The notes below the pieces were generated by a model that made no database searches, was not told the origin of the DNA, and worked only from the letters and a program-made list of their open reading frames with translations. This document shows positions 1-12,309 of a stretch of DNA of 64,000 bases, in pieces (within the stretch, counting starts at the first letter, position 1; each line of letters begins with the position of its first letter). The DNA lies in assembly GCA_000507305.1 (NCBI GenBank), contig DF241753.1, positions 1-64,000 on the forward strand, given 5' to 3'. The translations under genes were made by a program, and so were the position numbers. This DNA comes from Breviolum minutum Mf 1.05b.01 (taxonomy: Eukaryota; Sar; Dinophyceae; Suessiales; Symbiodiniaceae).

Positions 1-590
1 CCATTCTTCTTTCATAATAATTCATCGCATATAATCGGCATAGTGTTTCGTCAGATTCGTTGTTTTTTCTTCATAAATTCCGTGAAAACCGTAGGAGGAA
101 TCCATTGCTGCGATGGAATCCAAGAAATCCAACGCACGAGAACCTCCAAGCTCCCTTGGAACGTGGCTCCCAGATGTTGCGGAGGTGCATCCATGGTTGG
201 GAAAGGGGTTGTTGGTATAGAGCATGGATATATGATATATGGATATCCGTGATATGGACTGAATCAGCCAATGGCTTACCATTAAACTGTATCAAGCTTT
301 TGCGGGAGTACCATATTTAGTAGGAAAAATGAAAATTGAAATTTTATTTTGTGGTGCTTTGGCTGAGTAAGTGGAAAATATAGCTGTTTCATTTAAGTAT
401 TGTCTTCAATTATGTTTGGTTGTATTTCTTCCAGATGCTGTAAGTAAATTTGTGTCAATATCATGATTCCAGACATGCACAGACAGGTGACAGTAATTCG
501 CAGCAGCTTGTTCAAAGTTCATTCGTGATAGACGTGTCGTCGTTTTCTCAAAGGATTTGGTGATCACATCCGAATCCAAGACCATGCCAG
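1..590. other. No gene recognised
   Basis: Short open frames occur on both strands, but none shows a recognisable domain or a convincing exon with splice-like ends. The stretch lies upstream of the first EF-hand exon and may hold a 5' exon, promoter or intron. No TATA-like promoter or spliced-leader acceptor could be picked out with confidence. Confidence 0.4.
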
Positions 591-612
591 GTGATTTCGC
601 GTTTGAGAGCAG

Positions 613-674
613 GTGCTGATGGTTTTTCCAGCACAGAGTTGGAACGAATCCACAGTGCGTTTTTACGTTTCAAG
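613..674 (+). CDS. EF-hand exon 1 (helix)
   Basis: The stretch after a cag acceptor reads DGFSSTELERIHSAFLRF, an EF-hand entering helix of the kind that precedes a Ca2+ loop. The frame closes soon after and the next sequence looks intronic. No start codon could be fixed. Confidence 0.5.
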
Positions 675-3600
675 GAGAGATTGGAAACTGTCGAAATCAG
701 TCGTTCTATGATGTTCTATGATCAATCCATATCTTACAGGGCCATGTTACCAGAGATCAGCATACTCAAGGGGACCCGCCTGGTCTTGAGATAGTGCACA
801 GGGTTTGTGTGTGGCACGGACTAAGCACCGAATCGGATCAGAAAAATGGAGTTGGAATGCTGATGCAGGACCCAGATAATCCTGAGATTCACAAAGATGA
901 ACTTCCCAAGGCACGTGGAGAAGATTTGTGGCTGATGATGTAGAATGATTTTGATTGAAACTTACCAAGTAACAACAGATACGATTTAGTGGCAAGTAGC
1001 GAATAATGTTAATTTATATTGATTTATAACATGTTATATTGTGAAGCCAATGTGTCGTACTTTCATTATTGTTTGTTCTTCAGGGTTGTCACCGGTTGTT
1101 GTAGATGTTGCTTTACTTCAATGTGCGCAGTACGCTTCTGATGTAGCCAGCATTAGCAAGCTTATTCACCTCACCCTTCAGCACTCGGTTGCCAGTATCA
1201 AATGTGGTGCTTGATCCTTCACGCGACCCATTTCAGGTCTTGATGCATTTGGGATATACCCAGATTAGTGAAGATCACTGCAAAGAGCTGGCCGATAGCA
1301 TCAGCCGCAGCTCAGTAAAAAGTCATGGAGATAGTTGCTTTGGTGTTAGTGTTCTAACTGAGCCGCTGCCAAATGCAACTACCTGTTTGAAGGATAGTTT
1401 AATCGATTTGCTCTCTTAATCCAATTTGTTCACCTGAGCTAAAGCACCAAGGTTGCTCTTCTATGTTCAGATTATAGCTGAATGATTAAGAATGAAAATG
1501 AATGAAATATAGAAACTTATTGAAGTGGAATCAAAAGCATCTTCACTTGCAGAGATCATTGCTGCAACCAACTCTTGGGCGCCTCAACACTGAGGATTTC
1601 CGAACTTGGAGAAAAGTGAATTCATCTACTTCATGGAGAAGCACGTTGAATATGAGTTGGAAGCCTTCAAACAAATTTTCGAATCTTTTGATGAAGATGG
1701 CAACTTGGAAATTGATGGTAGGCTAAGTTGGAGGTCGATTCGGATGCTTCAATGGATATTTCTTGGAGCAACAAAAATAGTATGTGACAGGATATGAATC
1801 TCCAGGGAGTGTATTTGATAATATTCAATCTTCTGCAAACGAGATAAACATTCAACGCTCAAAGGTGGTCGCAAGTCATCTGTGTGAAGGCCTTTAATCA
1901 AACAGAATCAAGGGATACTCAAAATACACATAATACAAATGTGGAGATTTGAATAGTATAATTAAACATATTGAAACATTACATATGCCACGTACAACAT
2001 GAACATGCTTATGTTGATTTGCGACATCATACTTTTCAGTGGATATTTTCATTCTGCTCACTAAATTGAATCATCTCAATCTCAGGTTATGATATATTTT
2101 TTTTCATCCACCAACCTCACTCCATCCATCAGTTGGGGATAGACTCGACTCAGCGAAACAAAGGGAGGTTGGAGTCGATGGCTGTCAAACAAAGGCTGAC
2201 CATTCAGGAGCACGAGACAAAGTCGTCGTAGGTAAGCTATTATCCCAGTGAACTCAGTGAACCAACTGATTGTTGGTTTCATAATTCTGACACATGATTT
2301 TGGAATCATTTGTTGAAAATCCATCATGGGACCTTTCTCTAGCAATCATTCATTTGTAGAAAATTCCGGAAACACTTAGCGCAGCTAGTGTTGATGTTGA
2401 TTCTTCCAAGCCCAATTTGTTTCAAAAAAAAACCGGACTCTTCTAAGGCAATGGGACCTTGGATGCTGATGAGTTGTGTGTTTTCCTATCATCCTTGGGC
2501 TTCACCCCTTTGCGTAGCATCATCCGAGAATCATTGAACTTAGTGGATTTGGACCGGAGGGATTGGGGGAAAGTGAACAGTTGAGGGGTTGCTAAGGGTA
2601 GGGAAGACAATCCTTTTGTATCCTTTTTGTTATACTGGTACAGGTGGAAACTGGCATTTTGTATGTGAGCCGTGAGGGTGATGTGGCCAGATAGAACATG
2701 ATTCAAGTAAGGATACGTAGTCTGCCATTGATTTTTTTTGCAGCACAGCTTGTGCACTGCCTTCATTCAAAGTTCTGCGGACAACTTAGGTTTCAAATGG
2801 TTTCAACCTTTTGTTCGAAACATTTTTGTTTATGTTGTGAGTCATTTGGGCTCCATGATTTTCTGGCAAATGCATCAAAAAAGCTGGCAATGATTGCATG
2901 GTGTTGGATTAAATGCTACAATATGTTCTTGGATTTTTCCGAGCTGCGAGGATGGAAATGGTGTGTTGGACTTTGAAGAAACGGTGATTCTGATGCACGT
3001 TTACAGGTCACTGGGATCAGGGATAGAGGATGAGGAGGTTGATAAACTTTTAAATCTTTTAAACCCTCCAACCTCATGAATCTGATTATAGTCCGTTTCT
3101 CATGTTTTATCTTTGATGACCATTAATTTCAGTCATATCTATAGAGTCTAGAGGTTTTCACTCGCATTTTGTTTGATTTTGTTCGTAAATTTGAGAGACT
3201 GGTCAGACTGGACAGAAGCAGCACCAGCCACCAACACCGTACTCAGGCATTCGGAAGGTTTCACGGTGGACGAACTTCAAGAGCTCACCGCCGTTTTTCA
3301 TGAACAGCAACAACAAGCGGCCACTCGGGATGATATCGTTTTTTTGTAGGGGAGGGTTGCGTTTCTGTCTCGATTGAGGTTGATACTGTTTTTGGAAGGT
3401 TTCGACCGTTGATGTTGAAGGGTCAAGTTTTGAATGGCAGTGGTGAAGGTTGGTGAGATTCGGTTTGTTTCTGTGGATTTTAGAGGTCAAAATATATGCC
3501 AACGAGTGAAAACCCCCTTGGACTTGGACATTCGCAAAAGATCCTGCAAGTTGAAGGGGATGAGAAGCGGATTCCCAATTACGTGAGAAGCGTTGAGGTT

Positions 3601-6600
3601 AACGTCAACATAGGATCAATTAAAAAAAACCTCTTAGACTCTTAGACAGCCACATTTGAGGGGAGGAACAGGGGGTTGACAGTACAGCGCATATCTTATT
3701 TAACACAAGATTCAGAAATGTGATGCAACGCTTCTGGCTTCAAACGTACCAAGTTGTCATTTTGTATGATTAGAGTTGTCCACAGCATTTCCAGTTGGAT
3801 CATGTTGGATCTGCATGGTAGGCGGCAGTACAAGGAAAGTCATTTGATGAGAGGCTGGGTTGAGGGAAAAACAGTGCATGGAGCATGAAAATGGAATGAA
3901 CATGGAAAGCTTTACAAACACAGTGTAAATCAGTGTAAATGGATGAGTGCACCATAGTGCACCTACTTCAATAGATTTGTGGCTTGGATTGCTGGATCTC
4001 AAGCGACCCGGAGCGGTTGCCGACTTGGAAGGACACTTCCTGCTGATCGCCTCTACCATTTGCTGCTTCAGTTCTTTGGGTGCGGAAACCCGGGTGCAGG
4101 ACTCACTGTTCACAGGAGGTCCGGAAAGGCCATCGGCCATAGGTATGGAACCCAACAAACAAGTACAGTGGAGGTCTTGAGACCAAGATTGAGATGCATG
4201 ATTGGATTCAGAATTGATCCTACCTTTCCTTGTACATATCAGGTGTGATATCAAGTGATCCAGTAACATTTGTCCAAATGCAAAAAAAATCTGTCACGTA
4301 CCGCTGTGGAACAGTTTTTTGTGACCTTGAGCGTCACCGGACGGAATCAAAACGTACTGAGAGAACTATATTCATCCATGTCTCGTTTTGTAGAATTTCT
4401 ATCTCTTGATCAAGTTCATTGAGAGATTGATTAACATAAAACACACAAGAACAACAGCATCTCTATGTTTTCCAAAATCAACCGGTCCACAGATGCAATG
4501 TCCAAGTGGACCATTTTGACACACATGAGTATTGATAAGGATATTAAGGATATTAAGGCGACTCCAATGTATAGTATGCTTTTAGTGAGGACGTTTAGAT
4601 GCAGTGTGAAGCATCCAATCAGCTCAATGGCGGAGGCCACGTGCGGCCGATTTCTCCCAAGATCTTCAGCAGGAACTGAGCACTGCTGGACGCCGTCGCA
4701 GCGCGATGGCGGCTCAGGGTGCCTTTAGCGGCAAGGGGATGGGATCCCCTTGGAATGCCTTGATCTGAATTTTTTGACCAATACAACTCAGCAAATTCAA
4801 ATGTTTGAATCACTGAAACTAGGGAGTGGATGAATGGATCAACTGTGAAATCCACCACCAAGCATTCAGGAAGGCATCCCTCAAAAACACCTAAGGTGCA
4901 GCTGGACAAGCTCCTTGTGGACCAGCAGCCCTAACTTTTCAGGAGGCAGTGCTATGGGCCAGACGTTTCCGGGAGAAGATGTTCACCAGTTACAGTGCCT
5001 CGTCGGCAGAGTTTGATGGCTTCGATTCGGATGTTCGGCCACCAACCACAGGAAGACAAGAAATGACAAAAACTAAATGTAATTGAGATATAGTAGGATG
5101 GTGTGTTGGAGTCGGAGTATGAATGTAAAGGATTAGATTGTATTGATGCAGTGGGTGTTCAAGTATTATTATCAGCATGCGCGATGGTATCAGTGATTGA
5201 TCCACAATCATACAAATGATTTGTAAACAGCTTCCAACCAACTGAAAGGTGGAAAAGATATTTGGAGGTGTTGGCCGAAACTAGCATTGCTGGGGACAAA
5301 AGGAGTCATGTCAATCCTAAGATATCCACAGTGCATCATGGTTACGTCAACTGAGGAGATGTCTTCAAGAAATACGATTGTGACTCTTCCAACAGCATCG
5401 ACATGAGCGAAGTGAAGAATGTCCGGACCTGGCAGAAACAAACGATGTACTGTACATGTTTGTATACCATTGTATACCATGTTGCTGGTTGAAAATTTAT
5501 CGTTTTGTATAGCTATTTGTTTTGAACATTTGTCTTACATGAAGGCGGTCACATCACATTGATTTTACTTTTGCAAGGTCATCAAAGACTTGGGCTTCAC
5601 GATTGCACAGAAGACTGTGGATGAGCTTGTCTATGAGGTCAGGGCCAACGATTGTTGACCTAAATTCCAAGGTAAAAAACTTCCATGTTTTTTCATTTAG
5701 ATTCATTTGGTACAATAATAATACAGTGATATATTATAGATAGATATATGATATGTATATATATATATATACTATAATGAGTATCAATAAGCTACAGATC
5801 TTCGTGGTTTTGAGTCACAAAAGGTCATGTCAGCTCAGCTGTTTTGGGAACACACCACAAATCTTTGAGATGTATTTGGTGAGGCCAGAGTACGTGGTGA
5901 CATTTTGCATCGAACAGAAGATTCCAGCCTTGACTACGACAGCTTCGTTCATTTCATGCAGATTTTGAACGAAAATGATGGCTTTAATGCAGAGGACCTC
6001 GGCGGTTGAGTCTCAAGTAGTTTGGCTTGGATGCTGAGTAGTAAGTGAATGTATATAGAGTATAGAGTGAAAACAAAATTATATACGCAGTTCTTAAGTT
6101 ACTTGTTTGGTGAGTTGTTAGAGGTGGTCATTCCTCTGAGATTTTCGTAGATGATGATATTAGTGATACTTCTTAAGAATCCAGACGGCTACAGTAGTCA
6201 TGCTTCCTGTTTCACAGTGCTGTTCTCATTGTTGCCTTTCCTTTGGAAGGAGATAGCAAGAATCCAGAGGACGTTTCACAAGTTCGACCAGGACAGCAAA
6301 AGGCCAAGTGTATACTAGGCTTGGTTGAGATGTATTCTGTTGAAATTTGAGGGAATTTCGAATAGATGGATGGATGATCTTGAGGTTGACGATGCCGTGG
6401 CCACACATATTTGATCATGAGCCTTTGTGAATCTCTATGAGTATGAGAATATGAACACGCTCCGGGCAAGAGGTTGAGAGGTTTCAGCAAATCTTTCTCA
6501 TAGTGAGTAGTCACATAAACCATTTCCATGCATTTCCTGGTTTCAGCTAACGGTAGGTGTCGGTAAGATCTGGTAAATACATGGACTCATCGATCCAGTA

Positions 6601-9600
6601 GCTTTGTGTCGATTCTTTAAGCGGATTTGTGAGGACCAGAGCGGAGACATCAGCTCCATTGAACTCAGCGACATGTTAAGGGAACTGGGGCAATGCTCGC
6701 GAATGGAGGAGGCATGGCGAGGGGATATGGTTGGACCCATGACCCATGGTGACAAGATAGGGCTCGAGATTCAGTGAGAAACGCAGAGGAACGAAGCAAG
6801 AAAGGGAAAGAAAGGGAAAGTGCTGAGTGTCAGGATAGATGGCATAAAGTTGGTTGAAAGATCTTGTTACTTGTTACATCACAGGAATCTTTCATACTGA
6901 GTTGGTCTGTGATCTTCAAGGTTCGTAGCTTGCTGGCTGCCGTTGACATCAATGGCAATGGCGTGCTCGACATACGGGAGCCGTTGGTTCACGGTTGGGG
7001 GATGGTGATTGGGCGGAATGATTCAACGAGGTGGGTGAAAGTCCAATATGTTTAAACTGCTTCAGCCATTGGGAAACTTCAATATATTGTTGCCTTTTCA
7101 AAGTATGTTATTTATTGTGACTCTCTTCCTTTTAAATTTCTGAATGTTTATGTCAAACCACTTCACCAAGTAAAGACAAATCAGATTGTAAATTTGCTAC
7201 CTTAAAAGATATCCTCAAGATGCAACAATGGCCCCAAGTATTTTCTTCCAAAATGACTGGCAAATCACCAGAAGCCGTAAATTGGCATCATCGAGGAGTT
7301 CATCCGTTTCATGCGTCTCTTCCGTGAAAAACAGCTGGCTCGCGTGAAGCTGGTTTTTACCAAAGCAGCAGATCTGAATCAAGATCCACCAGTGCTTCCT
7401 GCATCCGAGGTGTGGGTTGCAACGCAAAACATGGCTGAACTGTTGTAACTGTTGGGAGAAAATATACAAAAACACAAGATGATAGATGTTGGTCATACAT
7501 TGGTGTATCTCGGTGTTGCAGACTTTACTGCTCATTTTTGCACGATTTTGCCGAATATATTATGTACTGGTATTGTGCATGGACACGTGATGTACCTACA
7601 TATTATCATAACGCAATCATGGTTCGCAGGTCAGTATATAGGTGGATATAGGTTTGATTTATTTTAATTTAATTGGGGTTCTTCGTTCACATCTGAGCTG
7701 CCAAAGCCGGTGTTTGTGTTGACTTCATCAGGTGGAGGCGGCTGTCCATTTGGTTTTATCTGAAGAAGCGGTGGAGGCCCAGGGGAAATGCATTGATCGA
7801 GGCAACTGAGGTTTTCAGAATGTGAGCAACAAACATCTACAAAAAATCTAGTGAAAAACTTAGCATTGAGTGAATTCAGGAATCAAAATGAGGATGACAG
7901 TGTAAATTGTGAATTGTTGAAGCCATGTGAGTTTACTGGATCCATGACCTGGGGCCACTCTAGATAAGCTGGCCATCTTGCTGCACCTGGGCCACAATTT
8001 TTGGACCAGGTTGCTTTAGCAGATGGCCACACCTTTAGCAAAGACAAAGCCGTAAACTTGGAAGAATTTGTGTCTTGGCAAGCAATACATGCAGTGGATG
8101 GAACCTGGAACAAGTTCTCAACAATGTGTTTTTTTGTATGTTTTTCATGTTTTTGTTTGAACTTGTTGTGGTTTGTGGTACTTAAGCCAAATCGGTGGAA
8201 ATGAGCGTTTCTCCAGAAGAGGTATTTGGAAGCTGATTTCTGCAGCGAAACAGCTGTTTGGCCTTGAACGAGCAAAATTTTCAAATACACCCTCCTTTGA
8301 GGAAAGATTTTGAATGATTTTGATATCATGATTTCCCGAGCTACAAAAAGTAGTGAACAGAATCAACAAGAAAACATTGTTTGCTTGCAATGAAGTGGTT
8401 TATAGCAACTGTATGCAATGGTCACCTTCCAGTTTCCAAGTTTGAATTCTGGACAAGATTTCATCAGCAAATGGTACTGACCTTGTCAATCCACGGTGAC
8501 CGAGGTTGTAATCACAGCAACTTGGCGAGGAAAAACTCGGAGTTCAGAAGGACTATACGTAACAACATTGGAGTGACAGTGATATGAGATTGAATATTGA
8601 CATGTCTTCAATCTTTCGAAATGAAAATACATACATGTTTCCAAAACACGTGTTGTTTGATTTTCTGTGACCCTTGCTTCATATTTGTTGACCGAGGATG
8701 AACTACGGGAGTATTGCGTTTGGACCGCACGAAAATTTGCTGGGTACAGCCAGACGGAGGTGGCTACCTGCAAGGTTGAATGTGTTTAATGTTGTGGTGC
8801 ACTGGTCAGTCGCATAGAGAGTTTTTGCTTTGCAGATGTGGAAAGTGAGGTGGAAGGAATTCGTCAAGTCTTCGACAGTTTTGATCACAAGAAGACTGGG
8901 ATGTTGAGACCAACCGAGGCACATGGTAGATGTGGAAAGGGAGCTGAGGGAGGTTGTTCAGAACATTTATTTTCCGCACGCATGCACGATTTCCTCATGT
9001 CCGGCAAAGGCACATTTGTCATTCTTTGGGTATTTCTTTGGGTATAAGACAGGATAAATGGATAGTATAGTATGATGATGTATGATGTATCGACTAGACG
9101 TGTATAGATAATAAATAGCGTTCAAGTCATGCATATAACGTCCTTTTGATTCAAGGTAGGTGGCAGGGCGTGATTCGTGGTAAGCAGATGTAAGGAGCCT
9201 TAAACAGAGTCAAAGGAGTCCAATAGTGTGTTGAAACTTGACGTGGGACTTGTTGAACCTGGAAATGATCCCTTGGACAATTTCGGCTGTCTTAGACAAC
9301 AACACTTCCCCAGCAGTTGGAACCGCCAGGTATCGTGCTTGAAAGAATTACCTTTTTATCCGCCATGGATGTGACATGTTTGATCTGAAGAGTTCTTATA
9401 GTACATGATTTCATAGTAACCTGATCCAGATTCTTTGTGATGATACTACTCACATACAAAACAATCATAGAGAGATTTTCAATTCATGAAACATATCATC
9501 CTTCAGGCATGATGATTGTCCTTGTCTTTGCTTCAGGCTACTGAACTTCTGAAGACATTGGGTATCGAAGTTCGAAGCGTCGAGGTGAGACTTCCATTCC

Positions 9601-10720
9601 TTTAAAGGTAGCAGTTTTGGTATGAGAAGTGTGATGAAAATGGTTTTCCCAATAGATATCGCCGATATCGCAGATATCTCTTTCTGATTTCAGGAACATG
9701 ATCCATCATGGATAATGATAAATCAACCCAAAACACATCAAGATGCATTCCAACATATGTGCATCTTCTGACTTCTATTTGTTGTTCCTAGGCAGGGATT
9801 TTGAAGTGACCAATAAGATTTACTGAAGTTGGGATTGAACAACATCATGACACCATTGCTTTGTTTCACACATCTTGTCAGGAACGCTTGGCACTCTCCG
9901 ATCAGCATCTTGGCATGTCATCAACCTGTTGGAATGAAACTGCTTAAAAATCTACTTTTAGGGTGAGACGACTTGCCAATACTTAGACCAATGATGATCA
10001 GGGCTGATCAATGTTGCAAACCGAACACTCCCAATATAGATCAGCATATCTGATTCTTCAGTGGTTTCATGTTCCCCATCCATGTGGGCAAATCTTGGCA
10101 TGTTATGTTTTCGTCCAAGGATTGCTCGAGCCTGTGAAGCAGCACGGGAAGCTGGAGCAGAGGCCACAGGGAATGGTGAAAGTCAAATTTGTAGATTCAT
10201 CATAGCTTCCATCGAAATTTGTAGGGAACTGGTAGCATGTGGACTTGTGATTTTACAGAGACGAACTAAATTAATTGATGCTATTTTTGAAACAATTTTG
10301 TCATTGTTGTTGCCTAGATTGACATGGGTACGACAAATTCCCTGTGCGTACTCCCTCGACACTGGATATCCAATCACTTCGAAGAGACCCATGCCGCACA
10401 GCAACAGTGTGAAGGGTCTGTTTCTGCCATGCTTCATCCATTCAGCCAAACCAGGGTGTGGTGGATGCACATGTCAACATTTGGGTCTTTCTTCAACTCT
10501 TTCGATCTATGAGGCGGAAGCAGGACAAATGTGGGGATTGTTTTTGTTTTGGTTGGAAATGCGGACAGAAAAAACAGATCATGGGGGAGTGGTTCCGCAT
10601 ACTGGTAGTGCAGCAGTGTCATTTCGATTACAATTAACATCATGAGCACATACTATTAACATGCTATCAATGTGAGTTCCTTATTTTGTTTATGTAAATC
10701 ACACTTCTATTGCTTTTTGG

Positions 10721-10773
<53 letters not shown>

Positions 10774-12113
10774 CTTTTTTGTTATTTTTTGTGTTTTTTT
10801 GTTCTTTGTTTCCGTCTTCTTGCTGTTGCCGCAGCTCTTGCTGTGTTTGTTTTATATGTTTTCGGCTTTGCTCTTGTTTGTGTTCTTGCTTTGCTTGCGC
10901 CAATGCACACCAACCACCACAAAGAAGTAGACATTACACCCAGAGAAGAAATCTAAGGTGTGAAATCAAGTTGATTTTCTATTTTTTTGTGCATTTTGAG
11001 GTGTAGGATGTGAAAAAGACTCCTGGTCATTTTGCATCTCATGCGCATGGCAAAGGACGAAGAGAACGAGCGTCGCTTGATGTGGGTGTCCGAGGAAGCA
11101 AAATTCAGTTCGCAGGACCTGATACGTGGGTTTTGGGGATTCAAATTAGTGGAATGGATGAATTTTTCCCGACATTCCGTGATACTGCGTACCATAGGAT
11201 CCTGACGGGCCAATGTGGATCAAGAATGGAAAGTGATCCTTTGGGTCGTTGGAAAGTCCCATGCCAGTGTCCTTTTTCCGCGTGCTAAACCTAAGTCCCG
11301 GCCCCAAAAAGCCTAAAGGTGTGTGCCCATTGCAGTCTACCAGGTTTCAAAGTGATTCAGTTCTCATGGTTGAAAGTGATCCCATATGGTTGAAAGTGAT
11401 CCAGTTCTTATGGCGATGCCGATGGTTGAAAGTGATCGCCCCTTGCGAATAAATGCAGATGTTTACAGATGAACCTTGGAACCTTGCCAACCATACTACA
11501 TTGCCAGGAAGTAAGCGGATTCCAGGAGGCATGAGCAAACGCTGCGTTGCACCATTGATGGCCAATTTCAAATTGGAAGGGTTTTCCTTTCCCATGGCTC
11601 TACCTTCACCGAAGTGAGGGTTCATGGCTCTACAAGAAAGCATTTTTTGTCATGGAGTAGTTATGGAGACTTTTCGTTGAGACTTGTAGGATTAATCCAT
11701 GGCAATTAGATTAAGAATGATTAAGATCACTAGCAACGTGAAACCCCCACAGTTTCAAGAAATCCATAGGATCTCCCGCTGCAGGTCTTTGACCACGCTT
11801 TTAGATCCTTCGTTGGAGGACACGTCGCAAGCAGTGATCAGAAGCTGATTCCAAGGACGGGGCGGCAACAACAGGCTTTGGGTTGAGGGTTGGTGATGGA
11901 TGGAAAGGAGACGATGAAAGAGCCGAATCTGCTGGTGGAAGTTGGTTGTTGTTTCAGACAAAGTCATTGCTGTTAGGAGAACGGTTATTGTGGCTAGAAG
12001 GAAAATGTGGACGTTTGGGGCAAAATTTGATGATGTGATTGCCATTGCCAGGACAGGAATCTATAAGCTCCTGAGAAGCATGGGCTTGCGGGTAGAAGGA
12101 CTGAGGGTTTTAC
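613..12113 (+). CDS. Multi-EF-hand calcium-binding protein gene(s), many small exons
   Basis: About twenty short exons over 11.5 kb code for EF-hand helices and loops separated by AT-rich introns. Typical loops are FDEDGNLEIDG, VDINGNGVLDIRE and ICEDQSGDISSIEL. Between loops come linker helices of the calmodulin type, such as LGYTQISEDHCKELADSI, LGFTIAQKTVDELVYEV and SLGSGIEDEEVDKLL. All lie on the plus strand in a consistent order of helix, loop, helix, so this is probably one very large protein with roughly ten EF-hand units, or two adjacent ones. EF-hand proteins bind Ca2+ and act as sensors or buffers; no kinase or channel domain is visible, so the specific role is unknown. The exact start, stop and exon joins are not established. 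Individual exons are listed separately. Some may belong to a second gene, especially those past 9 kb, which are spaced further apart. Confidence 0.7.
856..910 (+). CDS. EF-hand exon (loop)
   Basis: It encodes DPDNPEIHKDEL, with acidic residues and the loop-closing Glu spaced as in an EF-hand loop (positions 1, 3 and 12). The central Gly is replaced by Pro. It ends at an AAG|GC junction. Confidence 0.5.
1237..1311 (+). CDS. EF-hand linker-helix exon
   Basis: After a tttcag acceptor the frame reads LMHLGYTQISEDHCKELADS. This matches the region between paired EF-hands in calmodulin-like proteins (LG...t..e...el...). The 3' end is uncertain. Confidence 0.55.
1594..1717 (+). CDS. EF-hand exon with complete loop
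   Basis: It encodes a helix (EFIYFMEKHVEYELEAFKQI) followed by FESFDEDGNLEIDG, a clear EF-hand with Asp at loop positions 1 and 3 and a hydrophobic residue at position 8. It ends at a canonical GATG|GTAGGC donor. Confidence 0.7.
2448..2515 (+). CDS. EF-hand exon (second half of a loop)
   Basis: After ttctaag the frame reads NGTLDADELCVFLSSLGF, the second half of an EF-hand loop plus its exit helix. The first loop residues must come from the preceding exon. Confidence 0.6.
2951..3060 (+). CDS. EF-hand exon (loop and linker)
   Basis: It starts after gcgag and encodes DGNGVLDFEE, an EF-hand loop without its first residues, then the linker SLGSGIEDEEVDKLL. The intron splits the Ca2+ loop at the same place as in the 2448 exon, which suggests repeat-and-intron duplication. 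Confidence 0.65.
3212..3333 (+). CDS. EF-hand entering-helix exon
   Basis: The frame contains EGFTVDELQELTAVFHE, an amphipathic helix typical of the start of an EF-hand, followed by a Gln-rich stretch (EQQQQAATRDD). The downstream part becomes intron-like. Confidence 0.5.
3600..4942. other. Mostly intronic, with one possible exon
   Basis: Around 4660-4770 one frame reads FSQDLQQELSTAGRRRSAMA and stays open with Ala/Gly/Ser-rich codons, so it could be an exon. Around 3950-4190 two frames stay open together without a recognisable motif. Nothing else can be assigned. Confidence 0.3.
4943..5030 (+). CDS. Possible exon of EF-hand gene
   Basis: After ttttcag the frame reads EAVLWARRFREKMFTSYSAS and then FDGFDSD. 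Basic helix followed by acidic residues would suit an EF-hand, but the loop is incomplete. Confidence 0.4.
5578..5637 (+). CDS. EF-hand linker-helix exon
   Basis: This 60-nt exon lies between a ttgcaag acceptor and a GAG|GT donor. It encodes VIKDLGFTIAQKTVDELVYE, closely matching the linker between paired EF-hands. Confidence 0.6.
5917..5994 (+). CDS. EF-hand exon
   Basis: It encodes SSLDYDSFVHFMQILNENDG, the end of one loop and the exit helix of an EF-hand. It ends near an AGAG|GA junction. Confidence 0.6.
6242..6302 (+). CDS. EF-hand exon (helix and loop start)
   Basis: The frame reads KEIARIQRTFHKFDQDSK, an entering helix plus the first loop residues. A possible GC donor (AG|GC) follows, which would complete the loop in the next exon. 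Confidence 0.55.
6602..6713 (+). CDS. EF-hand exon (loop and helix)
   Basis: It encodes FFKRICEDQSGDISSIEL and then SDMLRELGQCSRMEEA. The loop has Asp, Ser and the central Gly in place, followed by a typical linker helix. Confidence 0.65.
6921..6990 (+). CDS. EF-hand exon, canonical loop
   Basis: After cttcaag the frame reads VRSLLAAVDINGNGVLDIRE, a textbook EF-hand loop with D-x-N-x-N-G and the closing Glu. This is the clearest Ca2+ site of the cluster. Confidence 0.75.
7284..7371 (+). CDS. EF-hand exon (exit and entry helices)
   Basis: The frame reads IIEEFIRFMRLFREKQLARV and then KLVFTKAAD, the exit helix of one EF-hand and the entry helix of the next. Confidence 0.55.
8023..8114 (+). 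CDS. EF-hand exon
   Basis: The frame contains SKDKAVNLEEFVSWQAI, the second half of a loop (V-N-L-x-E-F) and an exit helix ending near VDGTWNK. Confidence 0.5.
8695..8773 (+). CDS. EF-hand linker exon
   Basis: After accgag the frame reads DELREYCVWTARKFAGYSQT, then EVATCK. It resembles the helix between two EF-hands and has strongly coding-like composition. Confidence 0.45.
8836..8925 (+). CDS. EF-hand exon with loop
   Basis: This exon lies between tttgcag and an ACATG|GTAGATG donor. It encodes EVEGIRQVFDSFDHKKTGML, an EF-hand helix and loop with a basic centre (HKKTG), so Ca2+ affinity may be weak. Confidence 0.65.
9537..9584 (+). CDS. EF-hand linker micro-exon
   Basis: This 48-nt exon is bounded by cttcag and GAG|GTGAG. 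It encodes ATELLKTLGIEVRSVE, a linker of the type seen at 5578 and 12057. Confidence 0.55.
10718..10773 (+). repeat. (GTT)n microsatellite
   Basis: About 18 units of GTT, followed by a T-rich stretch. Open frames through it (poly-Val, poly-Cys, poly-Leu or poly-Gln) are repeat artefacts. Confidence 0.95.
11015..11122 (+). CDS. Probable exon of EF-hand gene
   Basis: The frame reads VILHLMRMAKDEENERRLMW, then VSEEAKFSSQDL, similar to the helices around degenerate EF-hands. An overlapping frame is also open, so the assignment rests on composition. Confidence 0.4.
11345..11437 (+). repeat. Short degenerate repeats
   Basis: The phrase TTGAAAGTGATC recurs three times, with a further variant (TTTCAAAGTGATT) at the start, at irregular 20-35 bp spacing and separated by ATGG and CAGTTCT pieces. 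It is a small local expansion inside a probable intron. Confidence 0.6.
12057..12109 (+). CDS. Possible last EF-hand linker exon
   Basis: After gacag the frame reads IYKLLRSMGLRVEGLR, resembling the ATELLKTLGIEVRSVE exon at 9537 and so probably the same repeat unit. Confidence 0.4.
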
Positions 12114-12309
12114 AAACTCCTGTCGCAGCAATGGGACGGAACTGAAACGGACGTTGACGGTGCTTGTATTTTAGCCGTTACTTGTTGCTTTTGTTCGATG
12201 TATCTGAATGTGGAAAAGGCCAGGTTTCTACTATAAACTCTAAACTTCTCTTGATGTGTGTTATTGGTGCTTTGGTAAAATGCGTGTTCATTTTCTCATA
12301 ATAATCAAC

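Noticed and set aside
10672..11006. Poly-Val, poly-Cys, poly-Leu and poly-Gln open frames
   Set aside because: They are translations of the (GTT)n microsatellite in several frames, with no protein-like sequence outside it.
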